This document shows, one piece after another, positions 24,855-33,236 of a stretch of DNA of 41,324 nucleotides. The stretch spans positions 1 to 41,324 of the forward strand of contig UQKE01000014.1 of assembly GCA_900541555.1 (NCBI GenBank). Reading direction: 5' to 3'. The notes beneath the pieces were generated by a model. That model was not told where the DNA came from. It saw nothing but the letters and a program-made list of their open reading frames with translations, and searched no databases. Both the position numbers and the translations under genes were made by a program. This DNA is from an uncultured Porphyromonadaceae bacterium. Lineage in GTDB: Bacteria > Bacteroidota > Bacteroidia > Bacteroidales > Muribaculaceae. Position 1 is the first letter of the stretch; each line of letters opens with the position of its first letter.

Positions 24855-25526
24855 TTAATCTTGAAGTCCCTCCTTAAACCTGAGAACAGAACGATAAACA
24901 AGCAGTGAACATAGCAACGAAACAATACCAAGCGGAATTACAATTCCATTATACGCTTCGGGAGTGTCTTGCATGAAATACCACGAAACAACGGCAACTC
25001 CAATCAACGTCAACCATATTCGTTGCAATCGACACCCTTCCAAGCAAATCGAAGCTGTAAGGAAATAGGCGTTAATTCCGCAAACAATCCATGGCAGCAT
25101 TGTCATCACTACCCTATGCACTAATTCGGGTGCTAAAATCGAATAGTCGTAGATTGCAATGCAGCCGGTCATGATCAGTGAAACGAAAAGCAATTCGGCG
25201 AATCCGACCATAAGCATCATAAATATCATTTTCTGTTGAGGATAAGGCAAATGCAAGGTCAATTTCAACCTTTTCTTCGACATTTCCGGAATCATTTGCG
25301 ACAGTCCGATGCCTATTCCTGCAATCAAAGGCAGATAGCATAAATGATTGACAAAGACATTGTCTTTCATCAACATAATTTGCCAAATATGTTCGACGCC
25401 GTGCATTGTGCTCACGCGGTTCATATTTAAAATGTCGTATCCCGTCATGCATAATGCCAATAACAATCCGAGCAAAAACACATTTCGTGTTTTCAACCAT
25501 TCCTTATAAATCACAGCTTTCAACAT
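24855..25526 (-). CDS. ABC transporter permease (ABC-2 type)
   Basis: 223 residues with about six hydrophobic helices, among them LGLLLALCMTGYDIL, CYLPLIAGIGIGLSQMI, LMVGFAELLFVSLIMTGCIA, MLPWIVCGINAYFL, LIGVAVVSWYFM and GIVIPLGIVSLLCSLLVY. No substrate-binding or enzyme domain. It starts 4 bp after the ATPase gene and is followed within 2 bp by the DUF4857-like gene. The substrate is unknown; position next to the cobalamin uptake operon does not prove a link, since an own promoter separates them. Confidence 0.75.
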   Translation of the reverse strand: MLKAVIYKEWLKTRNVFLLGLLLALCMTGYDILNMNRVSTMHGVEHIWQIMLMKDNVFVNHLCYLPLIAGIGIGLSQMIPEMSKKRLKLTLHLPYPQQKMIFMMLMVGFAELLFVSLIMTGCIAIYDYSILAPELVHRVVMTMLPWIVCGINAYFLTASICLEGCRLQRIWLTLIGVAVVSWYFMQDTPEAYNGIVIPLGIVSLLCSLLVYRSVLRFKEGLQD

Positions 25527-25530
25527 ATCC

Positions 25531-26433
25531 CTAATATTTTCCGGTCAAACCAATAAACACATCTTCCAAAGAAATTGCTTCCCTATGCAATTCTGAAAAT
25601 GAAATGCCATGTTCTTGCAAAATCCGGCGGATCGATGTCTCGCTCTCAAAGCTATATGTTTCACATTGTTGCCGAATTTGCGACGTACTATGCAATCGGG
25701 CATCATTTTCCAATCCCGCGCACGAAGAAGCTGTGAACACATAGCGGGCAAAATGATCCGTTAAATATTTCACAGGCTTATGCACAAGGATTCGTCCGTA
25801 ATCGAGGATAATGCAATCGTCCACGAGCCGTTCCATATCTTGAATGATATGAGACGTCATAAACACAGTTTTATTCTCAGCCTTGGCATATTCTCGAAGA
25901 TAATCGACAAAAAGCCGGCGATAACCGGGGTCTAAACCCAAAGAGAAATCGTCAAGCACGAGCAAATCCGCATTCTGCGCCAAAATCAACCCCAAAGCCA
26001 CTTGCGAACGCTGTCCGCACGACATATTTGCAATTTTTTGACCCGGAGAAACTTGCAATTTGCGCATCAATTCATAGTATGCGGTTCTATTCCACTTCCG
26101 GTAAAAAGCGGAATAAAATTTCTCAATCTGTTCGATGGTCATAAAAGAATATTGGACATGTCCTTCCAATAGCAACGCGATTCTTTCGCGCGTGCCGGGA
26201 CTTAGTCGGGTGACATCTTCTCCAAAGATCCGGCATTCTCCACACAATGGTTTCAAATATCCCATGAGAATATTGATTGTTGTGGTTTTGCCGGTCCCGT
26301 TTTTCCCCAACAAGCCCAATATGCGCCCTTTCTGAACATCAAACGAAAGATTTTCATAAATGAGCCGCCCTTTCCCATAACGTTGGGATAGATTTTTGAC
26401 AGAAATTACTATATCGTCATCTTTTGTCATTGT
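25531..26433 (-). CDS. ABC transporter ATP-binding protein
   Basis: 300 residues from ATG 26433, 23 bases after the TACTTTTG box; the frame open to 26487 runs through promoter and hairpin. Walker A GLLGKNGTGKTTTINILMGY near residue 34, and H-loop FMTSHIIQDMERL. The signature is unusual, NMSCGQRSQVALG rather than LSGGQ, and Walker B reads LLVLDDFSLGLDP, with Asp where the catalytic Glu normally sits. The C-terminal ~90 residues resemble the regulatory tail of ABC-2 ATPases. Likely powers the permease encoded just downstream; the deviations may mean slow hydrolysis. Confidence 0.85.
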   Translation of the reverse strand, partial: TMTKDDDIVISVKNLSQRYGKGRLIYENLSFDVQKGRILGLLGKNGTGKTTTINILMGYLKPLCGECRIFGEDVTRLSPGTRERIALLLEGHVQYSFMTIEQIEKFYSAFYRKWNRTAYYELMRKLQVSPGQKIANMSCGQRSQVALGLILAQNADLLVLDDFSLGLDPGYRRLFVDYLREYAKAENKTVFMTSHIIQDMERLVDDCIILDYGRILVHKPVKYLTDHFARYVFTASSCAGLENDARLHSTSQIRQQCETYSFESETSIRRILQEHGISFSELHREAISLEDVFIGLTGKY

Positions 26434-26456
26434 ATCGACATGTTTTAATTGTTTTG

Positions 26457-26464
26457 CAAAAGTA
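26457..26464 (-). promoter_or_regulatory. Promoter -7 box of the ABC operon
   Basis: TACTTTTG on the minus strand fits TAnnTTTG. A TTG 20 bases upstream, in the 3' arm of the hairpin at 26477-26514, fits the -33 position. Confidence 0.65.
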
Positions 26465-26476
26465 TGGCGATAATAA

Positions 26477-26514
26477 CAGTTGCCCAATACCTATTTGTTG
26501 GTATTGGGCAACTG
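26477..26514. terminator. Perfect 15-bp hairpin between the cobalamin and ABC operons
   Basis: CAGTTGCCCAATACC pairs fully with GGTATTGGGCAACTG around an 8-nt loop. Likely ends the btu operon transcript, but a T tract is poor (TTATTAT), and its arm overlaps the -33 region of the next promoter, so a regulatory operator role is also possible. Confidence 0.55.
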
Positions 26515-26551
26515 TCTGTTACCTTCAAAAATCGATATAAGCAAGATTTTT

Positions 26552-27784
26552 CTACCGTTTCTTCAAAATCTTTTCACAAACGTTGCCAACCCTGACGATA
26601 TATAATCCGCTTGGGAAATCAGATATGCTGATGGCATTATTTCCAATCGGAGAAAAAGAAGAATATACCTCTCGCCCGTTTTGATCAAAAATCTGAACAA
26701 GCTCTGCCGACAACAACGTAAATTTTACAATCCCGTTTCCGCATAGATAAATTCGCAGATTATCGTTCCGCGACATTGATACAGAACCATATTTGTCGAG
26801 GAAATCAGAAAGCACCGATTCGTCCATGACAATGGATTCGTCCACGACCTCCTCTGCTCCGACCATTCTCGTATGCATGTTAATCACGCGGCAAACCTCC
26901 GAACTATTCTCTCCCAACCAACCGTTATATTGGTTCACTCCGGTATAGATTTTCACAAAATCGACACCGGGCAACTTCACGGCATTTCCATTGCCATCGA
27001 CAGCCCAGTTAATATCGATCATCGCGCCGACATTGCGATTCCCGGAATCGTCCAAATTTGGATAATTATCGGCATATCCGTAATCGAATCTCGACATCAT
27101 GTAATACGGATTTTCAGCCGTTCCTTGATTCACTGCATTGTCGGGAAGTCTTGTGCCGGTGAATACTAATTTCTCTTCATTGCGCAACCATTCCGGCCAA
27201 TAGCATTGGGCGTGCCATGGGTTTTTCCGTATTGTTCCGGAATTTCCTTTATTGTCCGTCCATTGAATGTCTGCTCCATCCGTTTGGGGACGGTAGTACA
27301 CAATTTCATAGTCGCGGATGGAATTGCCGTATTCGCTGCCGGCGATTTCAAACCATTGGTCGTCGGGCAACCCATTTTGATTGGCATCGTACGAAACCAT
27401 GACCACCCCCGGCTCTACCCCGCCACCGCTAATGGTCGAGCCACTTGCTTGGAAAGAATTGCCTTCAATGTATATATCGCGTTTGCCTTCAACATTTACA
27501 ATCGTTTTTTCAAATCCGACTGTCACATAACCGCCCCATGCACCTAACGAAACCATCGTTCCGACGTCTTCATTATTGCCTTGCATACATGTCAAAGCTT
27601 TATTTGCCATCGTCGACGCATCGTCGCCCTCTTCCCATTCGGGCAGCATGTTGACAAACTGCCCGGGAGCAGGCACGAATTCAAACACTTTGTTATGCAC
27701 CGGACTTGCTCCGTAGATCAAAGATGCGCCAAATATGGCGGCCAGCGACAAAGTTATTCTTATTCCATTCATAACACCTATCAT
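26552..27784 (-). CDS. T9SS type-A surface protein of the cobalamin operon
   Basis: 410 residues from the ATG that overlaps the btuG stop (ATGA); an ATG at 27772 gives a cleaner signal peptide (MNGIRITLSLAAIFGASLIY). The body contains VTVGFEKTIVN, YDANQNGLPDDQWFEIAGSE and NPYYMMSRFDYGYADNYPN, typical of 'cell surface protein' genes that follow btuB/btuG in Bacteroidota. The last ~75 residues (VQIFDQNGREVYSS ... ISISDFPSGLYIVRVGN) are a T9SS type-A sorting domain. The GLPDD loop is acidic and could bind calcium. It probably helps capture corrinoids at the surface, inferred from operon context only. Confidence 0.75.
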   Translation of the reverse strand: MIGVMNGIRITLSLAAIFGASLIYGASPVHNKVFEFVPAPGQFVNMLPEWEEGDDASTMANKALTCMQGNNEDVGTMVSLGAWGGYVTVGFEKTIVNVEGKRDIYIEGNSFQASGSTISGGGVEPGVVMVSYDANQNGLPDDQWFEIAGSEYGNSIRDYEIVYYRPQTDGADIQWTDNKGNSGTIRKNPWHAQCYWPEWLRNEEKLVFTGTRLPDNAVNQGTAENPYYMMSRFDYGYADNYPNLDDSGNRNVGAMIDINWAVDGNGNAVKLPGVDFVKIYTGVNQYNGWLGENSSEVCRVINMHTRMVGAEEVVDESIVMDESVLSDFLDKYGSVSMSRNDNLRIYLCGNGIVKFTLLSAELVQIFDQNGREVYSSFSPIGNNAISISDFPSGLYIVRVGNVCEKILKKR

Positions 27785-28929
27785 TTTATTTTGATTTTTC
27801 CTTTAAATGCAAAATGTGCAGGGATTTGTCCTGCTGTTTGTTTCCACTTCATGACACCATCACTGCCATAGCAATATAATGTACCCGATACCACATACGA
27901 CTTCGCATCTGTCACATAAAAATCTTTGGTAATCGGATTGACTGCAATCCCATAAGGAATTTTTATGTTCGCATCACTCCCGTCTTTTATGATATTCCGA
28001 TCGAGAATTTCCATGCTTTGCATGTCTATTTTAGCATACGAAACAGTATTTTTCCCCGTCACATAACTCCATTCCGCACTGATTATGTATGCGTAATTGC
28101 CGTCTACCCACATGTCGGAAACAGGAATCCCCATGTCTTTGATGATTTGTTTCCCTTTCGGATCGACCACGTATAAATTGGAATTCATATCGCCGAAGTA
28201 ATTGCCTCTCGAACTTAGCCATAAACGTCCCATGCTGTCATGGTCAAGACGATGGAAATTTGCAGTCTTGTCAAGTTGGATCACATCACACAACGTGAAC
28301 TTATCCAAATCGATGACAGAAATCGTATTATCGTAATTCGGCGGCATGTATCCACCTGAATTGACTACATATAGACGGTTGCCTACGATTGTCATTTCCT
28401 CCGGTTGATAACCTACTTCCACGTTTCCGACCACTTGCATCGACAGTGTGTCAACCTTAAACACCGCACCTTTTGGAGCCGTCGGATCGATTTGAACAGG
28501 ACCGACATAACTGCTCACATAGACATATCCTTCGTTGCCTACGATGTACCGGCAATTTGGGATATCGATTTTGGCTATTCGGGTCGCGTCGTTCGCATTC
28601 ATTACCTCCACTTTATGCGAGCAATTGATCACCGCATACATTTTTTCACCATAAATAAGCAAGTCGTTCCCGACATCTCCAAGTTCTTTTACGACAGTAG
28701 GATTGCGTTCTGCATAGATGTTTTTATAATATGTGCCTTCTTTATAGTCGAAATAGTCCAACGTCGATTTGTTATTGCCCATATTGCCTTCGTTAAGCAA
28801 ATAAAAACCATCAATTTCAGTATATTCAGGCGTTGTTACGACATGAGTTTCTATATCGACAAGAACTTCTTCATTCCTGCACGAAACGATAAATAGCGAC
28901 ATCGCAAAAATCAACCACCAATTTTTCAT
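27781..28929 (-). CDS. btuG: BtuG-like surface cobalamin-binding beta-propeller lipoprotein
   Basis: 382 residues. Lipoprotein signal (NWWLIFAMSLFIVSC, Cys near residue 17), then a repeated blade pattern (DLLIYGEKMYAVINCSHKVE, NEGYVYVSSYVGPV, VGNRLYVVNSGGY, IPYGIAVNPITKDFYVTDA) of a YncE/DUF5074-like seven-bladed propeller. BtuG caps the BtuB TonB receptor at the outer membrane and binds vitamin B12 very tightly in Bacteroides. Placement 15 bp after btuB, under a cobalamin riboswitch, strongly supports this role. The stop overlaps the next gene's start. Confidence 0.88.
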   Translation of the reverse strand: MKNWWLIFAMSLFIVSCRNEEVLVDIETHVVTTPEYTEIDGFYLLNEGNMGNNKSTLDYFDYKEGTYYKNIYAERNPTVVKELGDVGNDLLIYGEKMYAVINCSHKVEVMNANDATRIAKIDIPNCRYIVGNEGYVYVSSYVGPVQIDPTAPKGAVFKVDTLSMQVVGNVEVGYQPEEMTIVGNRLYVVNSGGYMPPNYDNTISVIDLDKFTLCDVIQLDKTANFHRLDHDSMGRLWLSSRGNYFGDMNSNLYVVDPKGKQIIKDMGIPVSDMWVDGNYAYIISAEWSYVTGKNTVSYAKIDMQSMEILDRNIIKDGSDANIKIPYGIAVNPITKDFYVTDAKSYVVSGTLYCYGSDGVMKWKQTAGQIPAHFAFKGKIKIK

Positions 28930-28944
28930 CTTGATTTTCTAATT

Positions 28945-30963
28945 TTATATCGACATTTTCAATGATATTCTGAAATTGCGTCCGGGCATCGGATAATTAT
29001 GAATAACCTCATACGCTTGTCCAAATATATTATTTAGTTCTCCGGTAACTTTCAGCAATATCTTATTAATATGAAATTCTTTCGAAAGCGACATGTCGTG
29101 CGTATACCACGGTTGTTCGTAATTGTACCGAACATTTTCTTGTTCGTTATATCGTTCCCCTGTATAAATGAAGCAATAGCCTAATTCCCATCCGCTCCAA
29201 TGTCCGAAAAACGATACCGAGCCACTATGCAACGGCGTATATGGAATTTGGTCTCCGTAAAAACTGTCGGAAGGATCTGTGTAGTCGCATGCTTTTTGAT
29301 ATGTATATTGCAAATTTAAATCAAGCCCTACATCGCCAAGATGTCCGGAAAGTCGAGTTGATGCCTCAATGCCTCCTATTCTCACCTTTCCAAGATTGAG
29401 CATCGTCCAACGAAATTGCTGGCCGGTGGGATAAGCGACAATTTTATCCGTCACTTCATTGTAGTAACCATCCACCTTCAACGCTATTCCCTCGAAAATC
29501 GGATGTTTAAACGTTTTTTCAAACGTCATGCCCAAATCGTATTGGTATGTTTTCTCCGGCTTTAAATTCGCATTCCCTATTTCTGTATAATACAAATCGT
29601 TGAATGTAGGCATCCTGAATATGCGTTTGAAAAAGCCATTCAGATATAAAGCTTGATGTTCAAACGGTTTGTAACTGAAAAAAACAGCCGGCGACCATTC
29701 GTTCCGATTTGGCGACGACGCATACGCTTTGCGTGAACGGACATGTTCTTGAATGAAGGTGCCCAATAGGCTGGCTTGCAAACTGAATTTATTGAAATTG
29801 AAAGATGTCGCCACAGATGCAAGTTCTGTCCAACGCGTCGGATAAACAAAATCTGTCAAATCGGCATTCATTTTGTTCATTTGGCCATCGACCGATGCCG
29901 ACAATTTCCACCAATCCGTAATTGTAAATAAATTGGCAACAGACAAATATATCTCCTGCTGATAGTAGTGGTTATTTAAATATAATTCTTTGGGATCGTC
30001 GCGAAGGAAATTTGAATAATCCCACGCGAATTTTCCATTGATTTTAATTTCATAACGATTCGTTATCCGTTTCTCGAAAGTTCCTTGTCCAAAAGCCGCT
30101 TTGTCCCATTGCCGTTCGCCATGTCGAAACACATTGTTGACAATTGCTCCGGGAATCCCGCGTTCGGAAGTGTAGAAATATCCGTTGATATTCCATCTCC
30201 CGTCTGTCATAAAGCCATATAGCCCGACTTCGGCGCGCAATGCTTCGACATCGCCGTTACGACGCACTGCTGTCGTATCGTATGCCACTTCTCCGTTCAA
30301 TTGCAACCGTTTGTATCGAAATTTATATCGGCCATTTGCGTTCGTGTACTCCGCATTTGCCGACAAGTAAATATTTTCCGATAATTTTTGTTCCCAAAGA
30401 ATCGACGGGTTTGCCAAACCGAAACTGCCTGTTCGCATTTGCGCCGACAGGTGAAAACGTTCGTATTCTTTGAAATGCGGGTGTTTTGTCCTTATGTATA
30501 TGGCGCTCGACGTGCTGAAATCTTTTGCCGGTTGGAATATGTCGCTTTTTTGTCCATTGTATAAGGATATTGCTTCCACATTATCAAGAGAATACCGCCC
30601 CAAATCCACTTGCCCGTTTTGCGCATTGCCAAGTTGCATGCCGTTGTAAAACACGCCGACGTGGTTTGTCCCCATGCTTCTGATATTGACAGTTTTAATG
30701 CCGCCAATCCCTCCATAGTCCTTAATCTGCACACCGGAAAAATAGCGCAATGCATCAGCTACAGAAAGCGTGTTAAGCCGTTCAAGTTCAGTGCCGGATA
30801 AAGATTGCGGCTTGATAATCGCTTTGTTGCGAGTTTCGACAACCACAACCTCATCCATCATGTATACGCTGTCGCGCTCACAATCCGGCAAATCCGTTGC
30901 GGCCGCAGTTCCCGTCCACAGCAGCACTCCCCAAACAAACGCCGAAAAGAATATTTTTTTCAT
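28945..30963 (-). CDS. btuB: TonB-dependent vitamin B12 receptor BtuB
   Basis: 672 residues from ATG 30963, which opens a signal peptide (KKIFFSAFVWGVLLWTGTAA); the frame upstream to 31077 overlaps the riboswitch and is not used. A TonB-box-like DEVVVVETR lies near residue 36, a plug domain (residues about 50-160, VADALRYFSGVQIKDYGGIG) follows, then a 22-strand barrel pattern ending in an aromatic-rich C-terminus (RNFRISLKMSI). It imports corrinoids across the outer membrane using TonB energy. First gene of the riboswitch-controlled operon with btuG. Confidence 0.9.
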   Translation of the reverse strand: MKKIFFSAFVWGVLLWTGTAAATDLPDCERDSVYMMDEVVVVETRNKAIIKPQSLSGTELERLNTLSVADALRYFSGVQIKDYGGIGGIKTVNIRSMGTNHVGVFYNGMQLGNAQNGQVDLGRYSLDNVEAISLYNGQKSDIFQPAKDFSTSSAIYIRTKHPHFKEYERFHLSAQMRTGSFGLANPSILWEQKLSENIYLSANAEYTNANGRYKFRYKRLQLNGEVAYDTTAVRRNGDVEALRAEVGLYGFMTDGRWNINGYFYTSERGIPGAIVNNVFRHGERQWDKAAFGQGTFEKRITNRYEIKINGKFAWDYSNFLRDDPKELYLNNHYYQQEIYLSVANLFTITDWWKLSASVDGQMNKMNADLTDFVYPTRWTELASVATSFNFNKFSLQASLLGTFIQEHVRSRKAYASSPNRNEWSPAVFFSYKPFEHQALYLNGFFKRIFRMPTFNDLYYTEIGNANLKPEKTYQYDLGMTFEKTFKHPIFEGIALKVDGYYNEVTDKIVAYPTGQQFRWTMLNLGKVRIGGIEASTRLSGHLGDVGLDLNLQYTYQKACDYTDPSDSFYGDQIPYTPLHSGSVSFFGHWSGWELGYCFIYTGERYNEQENVRYNYEQPWYTHDMSLSKEFHINKILLKVTGELNNIFGQAYEVIHNYPMPGRNFRISLKMSI

Positions 30964-31029
30964 CAAATATTTTTTAAGCCTGATAGATCTGCCGATCAAC
31001 TCGCAGGCAATTAAAAACAGAATCTTTAA

Positions 31030-31165
31030 TACTGTATTCCGGCTTCTCTCCTTGTTTGGTCGACACAGCCTTCCCAAGATTATCTCTCAGTGACTGCATG
31101 CACAGGTTTCATTAGAGTTACGGCAGCGAGTACTGCTCAGGTTTTGCACCTGATTCCGACAACAA
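31030..31165 (-). promoter_or_regulatory. Cobalamin riboswitch
   Basis: The minus strand carries the conserved B12-box order: GGTGCAAAACCTGAGCAG, then TCGCTGCCGTAA, TCACTGAGAG, ATCTTGGGAAGGC and AGCCGGAATAC. It lies between the promoter at 31204-31197 and btuB at 30963. Adenosylcobalamin binding would shut down btuB expression. Exact ends are approximate. Confidence 0.88.
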
Positions 31166-31196
31166 TTGAAAATCGTTGTCATTATTAAAGACATGG

Positions 31197-31340
31197 CAAA
31201 GATAGTGAAAGTTGAGTGCAAAACAATCAAACTTGTTTGAAATTGTTTTGCCGAGACGCATCCTATCTTATTTAAAGATACCGAAAGACGTGCGCAAAAC
31301 AATCAAACTTGTTTGAAATTGTTTTGTCGAGACGCATCCC
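31197..31340 (-). repeat. Two tandem promoter-hairpin repeat units (R7, R8) before btuB
   Basis: Minus-strand boxes TATCTTTG (31204-31197) and TATCTTTA (31280-31273) are 76 bp apart. Hairpins GCAAAACAAT-CAAAC-TT-GTTTG-AA-ATTGTTTTGC (perfect 15-bp stem with an AA bulge, 31218-31251) and its copy at 31294-31326 precede them. A TTG in the hairpin 3' arm lies 19 bases before the -7 box. The downstream box is the likely btuB promoter. The stretch 31345-31470 is AT-rich with nothing else recognised. Confidence 0.75.
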
Positions 31341-31473
31341 CGAAACTTCATTAAATCCCGCAAACCGAATTTATGCAAATTCACGGATAAATGATAAATC
31401 ATTATTAACTTATTTCTTTTTGTTTTCAACGTATTTTCACATCATCTGCATTTAAGTTAAATTTAAAAATCAA

Positions 31474-31481
31474 TATATTTG
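31474..31481 (+). promoter_or_regulatory. Promoter -7 box of the Crp/Fnr regulator gene
   Basis: TATATTTG, 28 bases before the ATG at 31510. Confidence 0.7.
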
Positions 31482-31509
31482 CAGTGTGTTACATTATAGT
31501 TAGAAAATC

Positions 31510-32193
31510 ATGAGCAGCATGTATGAAATGTTGATGGATTTGCCCCTTTTTCAAGGAATAAGCCATTCAAAAATATCTGAATTGATTGAAAAAATTAAAT
31601 TCAACTTCCTCAAGTACTTGAATAACGAACAGTTTATCCAAGCCAATGATACTTGTAGACAGTTGAAATTCCTCATTTCCGGGAAAGCTCGAATTGAAAT
31701 TTATAATCGAAACGGCCGGATCAAAGTGTCTGAAACAATTTCAGCGCCAAACGTCATCGGAGCGGAGTATCTTTTTGGCAGAACAACCGCATATCCATAT
31801 AATGTTTATGCGTATCCCGACGCCGGCATATTGCAAATTGAAAAATCCGACTATTTGAAAATCCTGAAATCCGACTCTATTTTCCTGTTCAACATGTTGA
31901 ACTACCTCTCCAGAAATTCACAAACTCCCATGGAAGCTGTATTGTCGTTGACATCCGGAAGCATTGCAGAGAGATTGGCATTTTGGATTACGTCGCTCAC
32001 CCACAAAAGTGCGACCGATATTGTGATAAATAGCAAACAAAAAGACATGTACACGATGTTGGGCATACAGCGGTCGTCCTATATGAATACGCTCAACGAA
32101 TTGAAGGATGCCGGTTATCTTGACTACACGACAAACACGATTACCATAACCGAACGCGAACGGCTGTTCAATCTTCTTAATATCGATTATTGA
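31510..32193 (+). CDS. Crp/Fnr-family transcriptional regulator
   Basis: 227 residues. Residues about 10-130 form a cyclic-nucleotide-binding-like beta-roll (LPLFQGISHSKISELIEKI, CRQLKFLISGKARIEIYN, VIGAEYLFGRTTAYPYNVYA). Residues about 150-225 carry a Crp-type helix-turn-helix (KDMYTMLGIQRSSYMNTLNE). No four-Cys pattern for an Fe-S cluster is present, so it is not a classical Fnr. Ligand and targets cannot be inferred. It stands alone with its own promoter, next to a glycosyltransferase gene that also has its own box. Confidence 0.88.
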   Translation: MSSMYEMLMDLPLFQGISHSKISELIEKIKFNFLKYLNNEQFIQANDTCRQLKFLISGKARIEIYNRNGRIKVSETISAPNVIGAEYLFGRTTAYPYNVYAYPDAGILQIEKSDYLKILKSDSIFLFNMLNYLSRNSQTPMEAVLSLTSGSIAERLAFWITSLTHKSATDIVINSKQKDMYTMLGIQRSSYMNTLNELKDAGYLDYTTNTITITERERLFNLLNIDY

Positions 32194-32224
32194 CGGCGAC
32201 AACCGTATTCAAAAAAGAATATCC

Positions 32225-32232
32225 GTAAATTT
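32225..32232 (+). promoter_or_regulatory. Promoter -7 box of the GT2-nadE-kdsB gene group
   Basis: TAAATTTG fits TAnnTTTG, 19 bases before the ATG at 32252. Confidence 0.6.
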
Positions 32233-32251
32233 GCACTAAATTTAATTGCCC

Positions 32252-33217
32252 ATGCAACCGATATTAGGATTTGTAGTACCTTGCTATAACGAACAAGAAG
32301 TTCTCGACGACACGATAACGCAATTGTCGGAGCTGTTGGCTTCCCTTTGCCTGAAAAACATGATATCGTTGGAAAGCAAAATTTTGCTTGTCGACGACGG
32401 AAGCAAAGATTCCACATGGAGTATCATCGAAAGTTATGCTCTTGTAAAAAAACACGTATGCGGCATTAAATTGTCCGGCAATGTCGGGCATCAAAATGCG
32501 CTAATTGCAGGGTTGACTGTTGCCGTGAAATGTTGCGACATCATCATTTCGATCGATGCCGATTTGCAAGACGACATCAATGTCGTAGAACAAATGATCG
32601 AGAAGTACAAAGCCGGAAACGACATTGTATATGGCGTTCGGGAATCGCGGTCGACCGACACTTTCTTCAAAAGGCAATCTGCGTTGATGTTCTACAAATT
32701 AATGAACGCATTGGGTGCCAAAACGATCTACAATCATGCAGATTACCGCTTGATGAGCAAACGGGCTGTCGAAAAACTTCTTTCTTATCCCGAACGCAAC
32801 ATGTTTATTCGGGGAATCGTGCCTTTGATCGGATTCAAAACCGACACTGTCGCCTACGATCGCAAGCCGCGCATGGCAGGAGACTCCAAATACCCTTTGA
32901 AAAAAATGCTCAGCTTTGCCGTAGACGGCATTACGTCTTTTTCAATCCGACCAATACGATTGATATTTACCGCAGGCATTATCATGCTTGTTATCACGAT
33001 TTCTGTTCTCATCTACACGTTGATTGCCTATTTTGCAGGCAAAACCATCCAAGGATGGACTTCCCTCATGTTGTCTTTATGGTTTATCGGTTCGCTCATG
33101 TTGATAGCATTGGGCATTATTGGCGAATATATTGGGAAAATATACGTGGAAGTAAAAAGTCGTCCTCGTTTTTTCATTGAAAAAACCATCATTGACAGTA
33201 CAGTAAAACATCAATAG
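32252..33217 (+). CDS. GT2 glycosyltransferase, DPM1/GtrB-like, with two membrane helices
   Basis: 321 residues from ATG 32252; an in-frame TTG six bases upstream is unlikely. GT-A fold family 2: GFVVPCYNEQEVLDD at the N-terminus, ILLVDDGSKDSTW, LSGNVGHQNALIAGL, and the metal-binding ISIDADLQDDI (DxD). The C-terminus has two membrane helices (LIFTAGIIMLVITISVLIYT; LMLSLWFIGSLMLIALGIIG). Such enzymes move a sugar from a nucleotide donor to polyprenyl phosphate for envelope glycan building. The precise sugar is unknown. nadE follows after 19 bp. Confidence 0.9.
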   Translation: MQPILGFVVPCYNEQEVLDDTITQLSELLASLCLKNMISLESKILLVDDGSKDSTWSIIESYALVKKHVCGIKLSGNVGHQNALIAGLTVAVKCCDIIISIDADLQDDINVVEQMIEKYKAGNDIVYGVRESRSTDTFFKRQSALMFYKLMNALGAKTIYNHADYRLMSKRAVEKLLSYPERNMFIRGIVPLIGFKTDTVAYDRKPRMAGDSKYPLKKMLSFAVDGITSFSIRPIRLIFTAGIIMLVITISVLIYTLIAYFAGKTIQGWTSLMLSLWFIGSLMLIALGIIGEYIGKIYVEVKSRPRFFIEKTIIDSTVKHQ

Positions 33218-33236
33218 CTAATAAAATCTGAAATCT

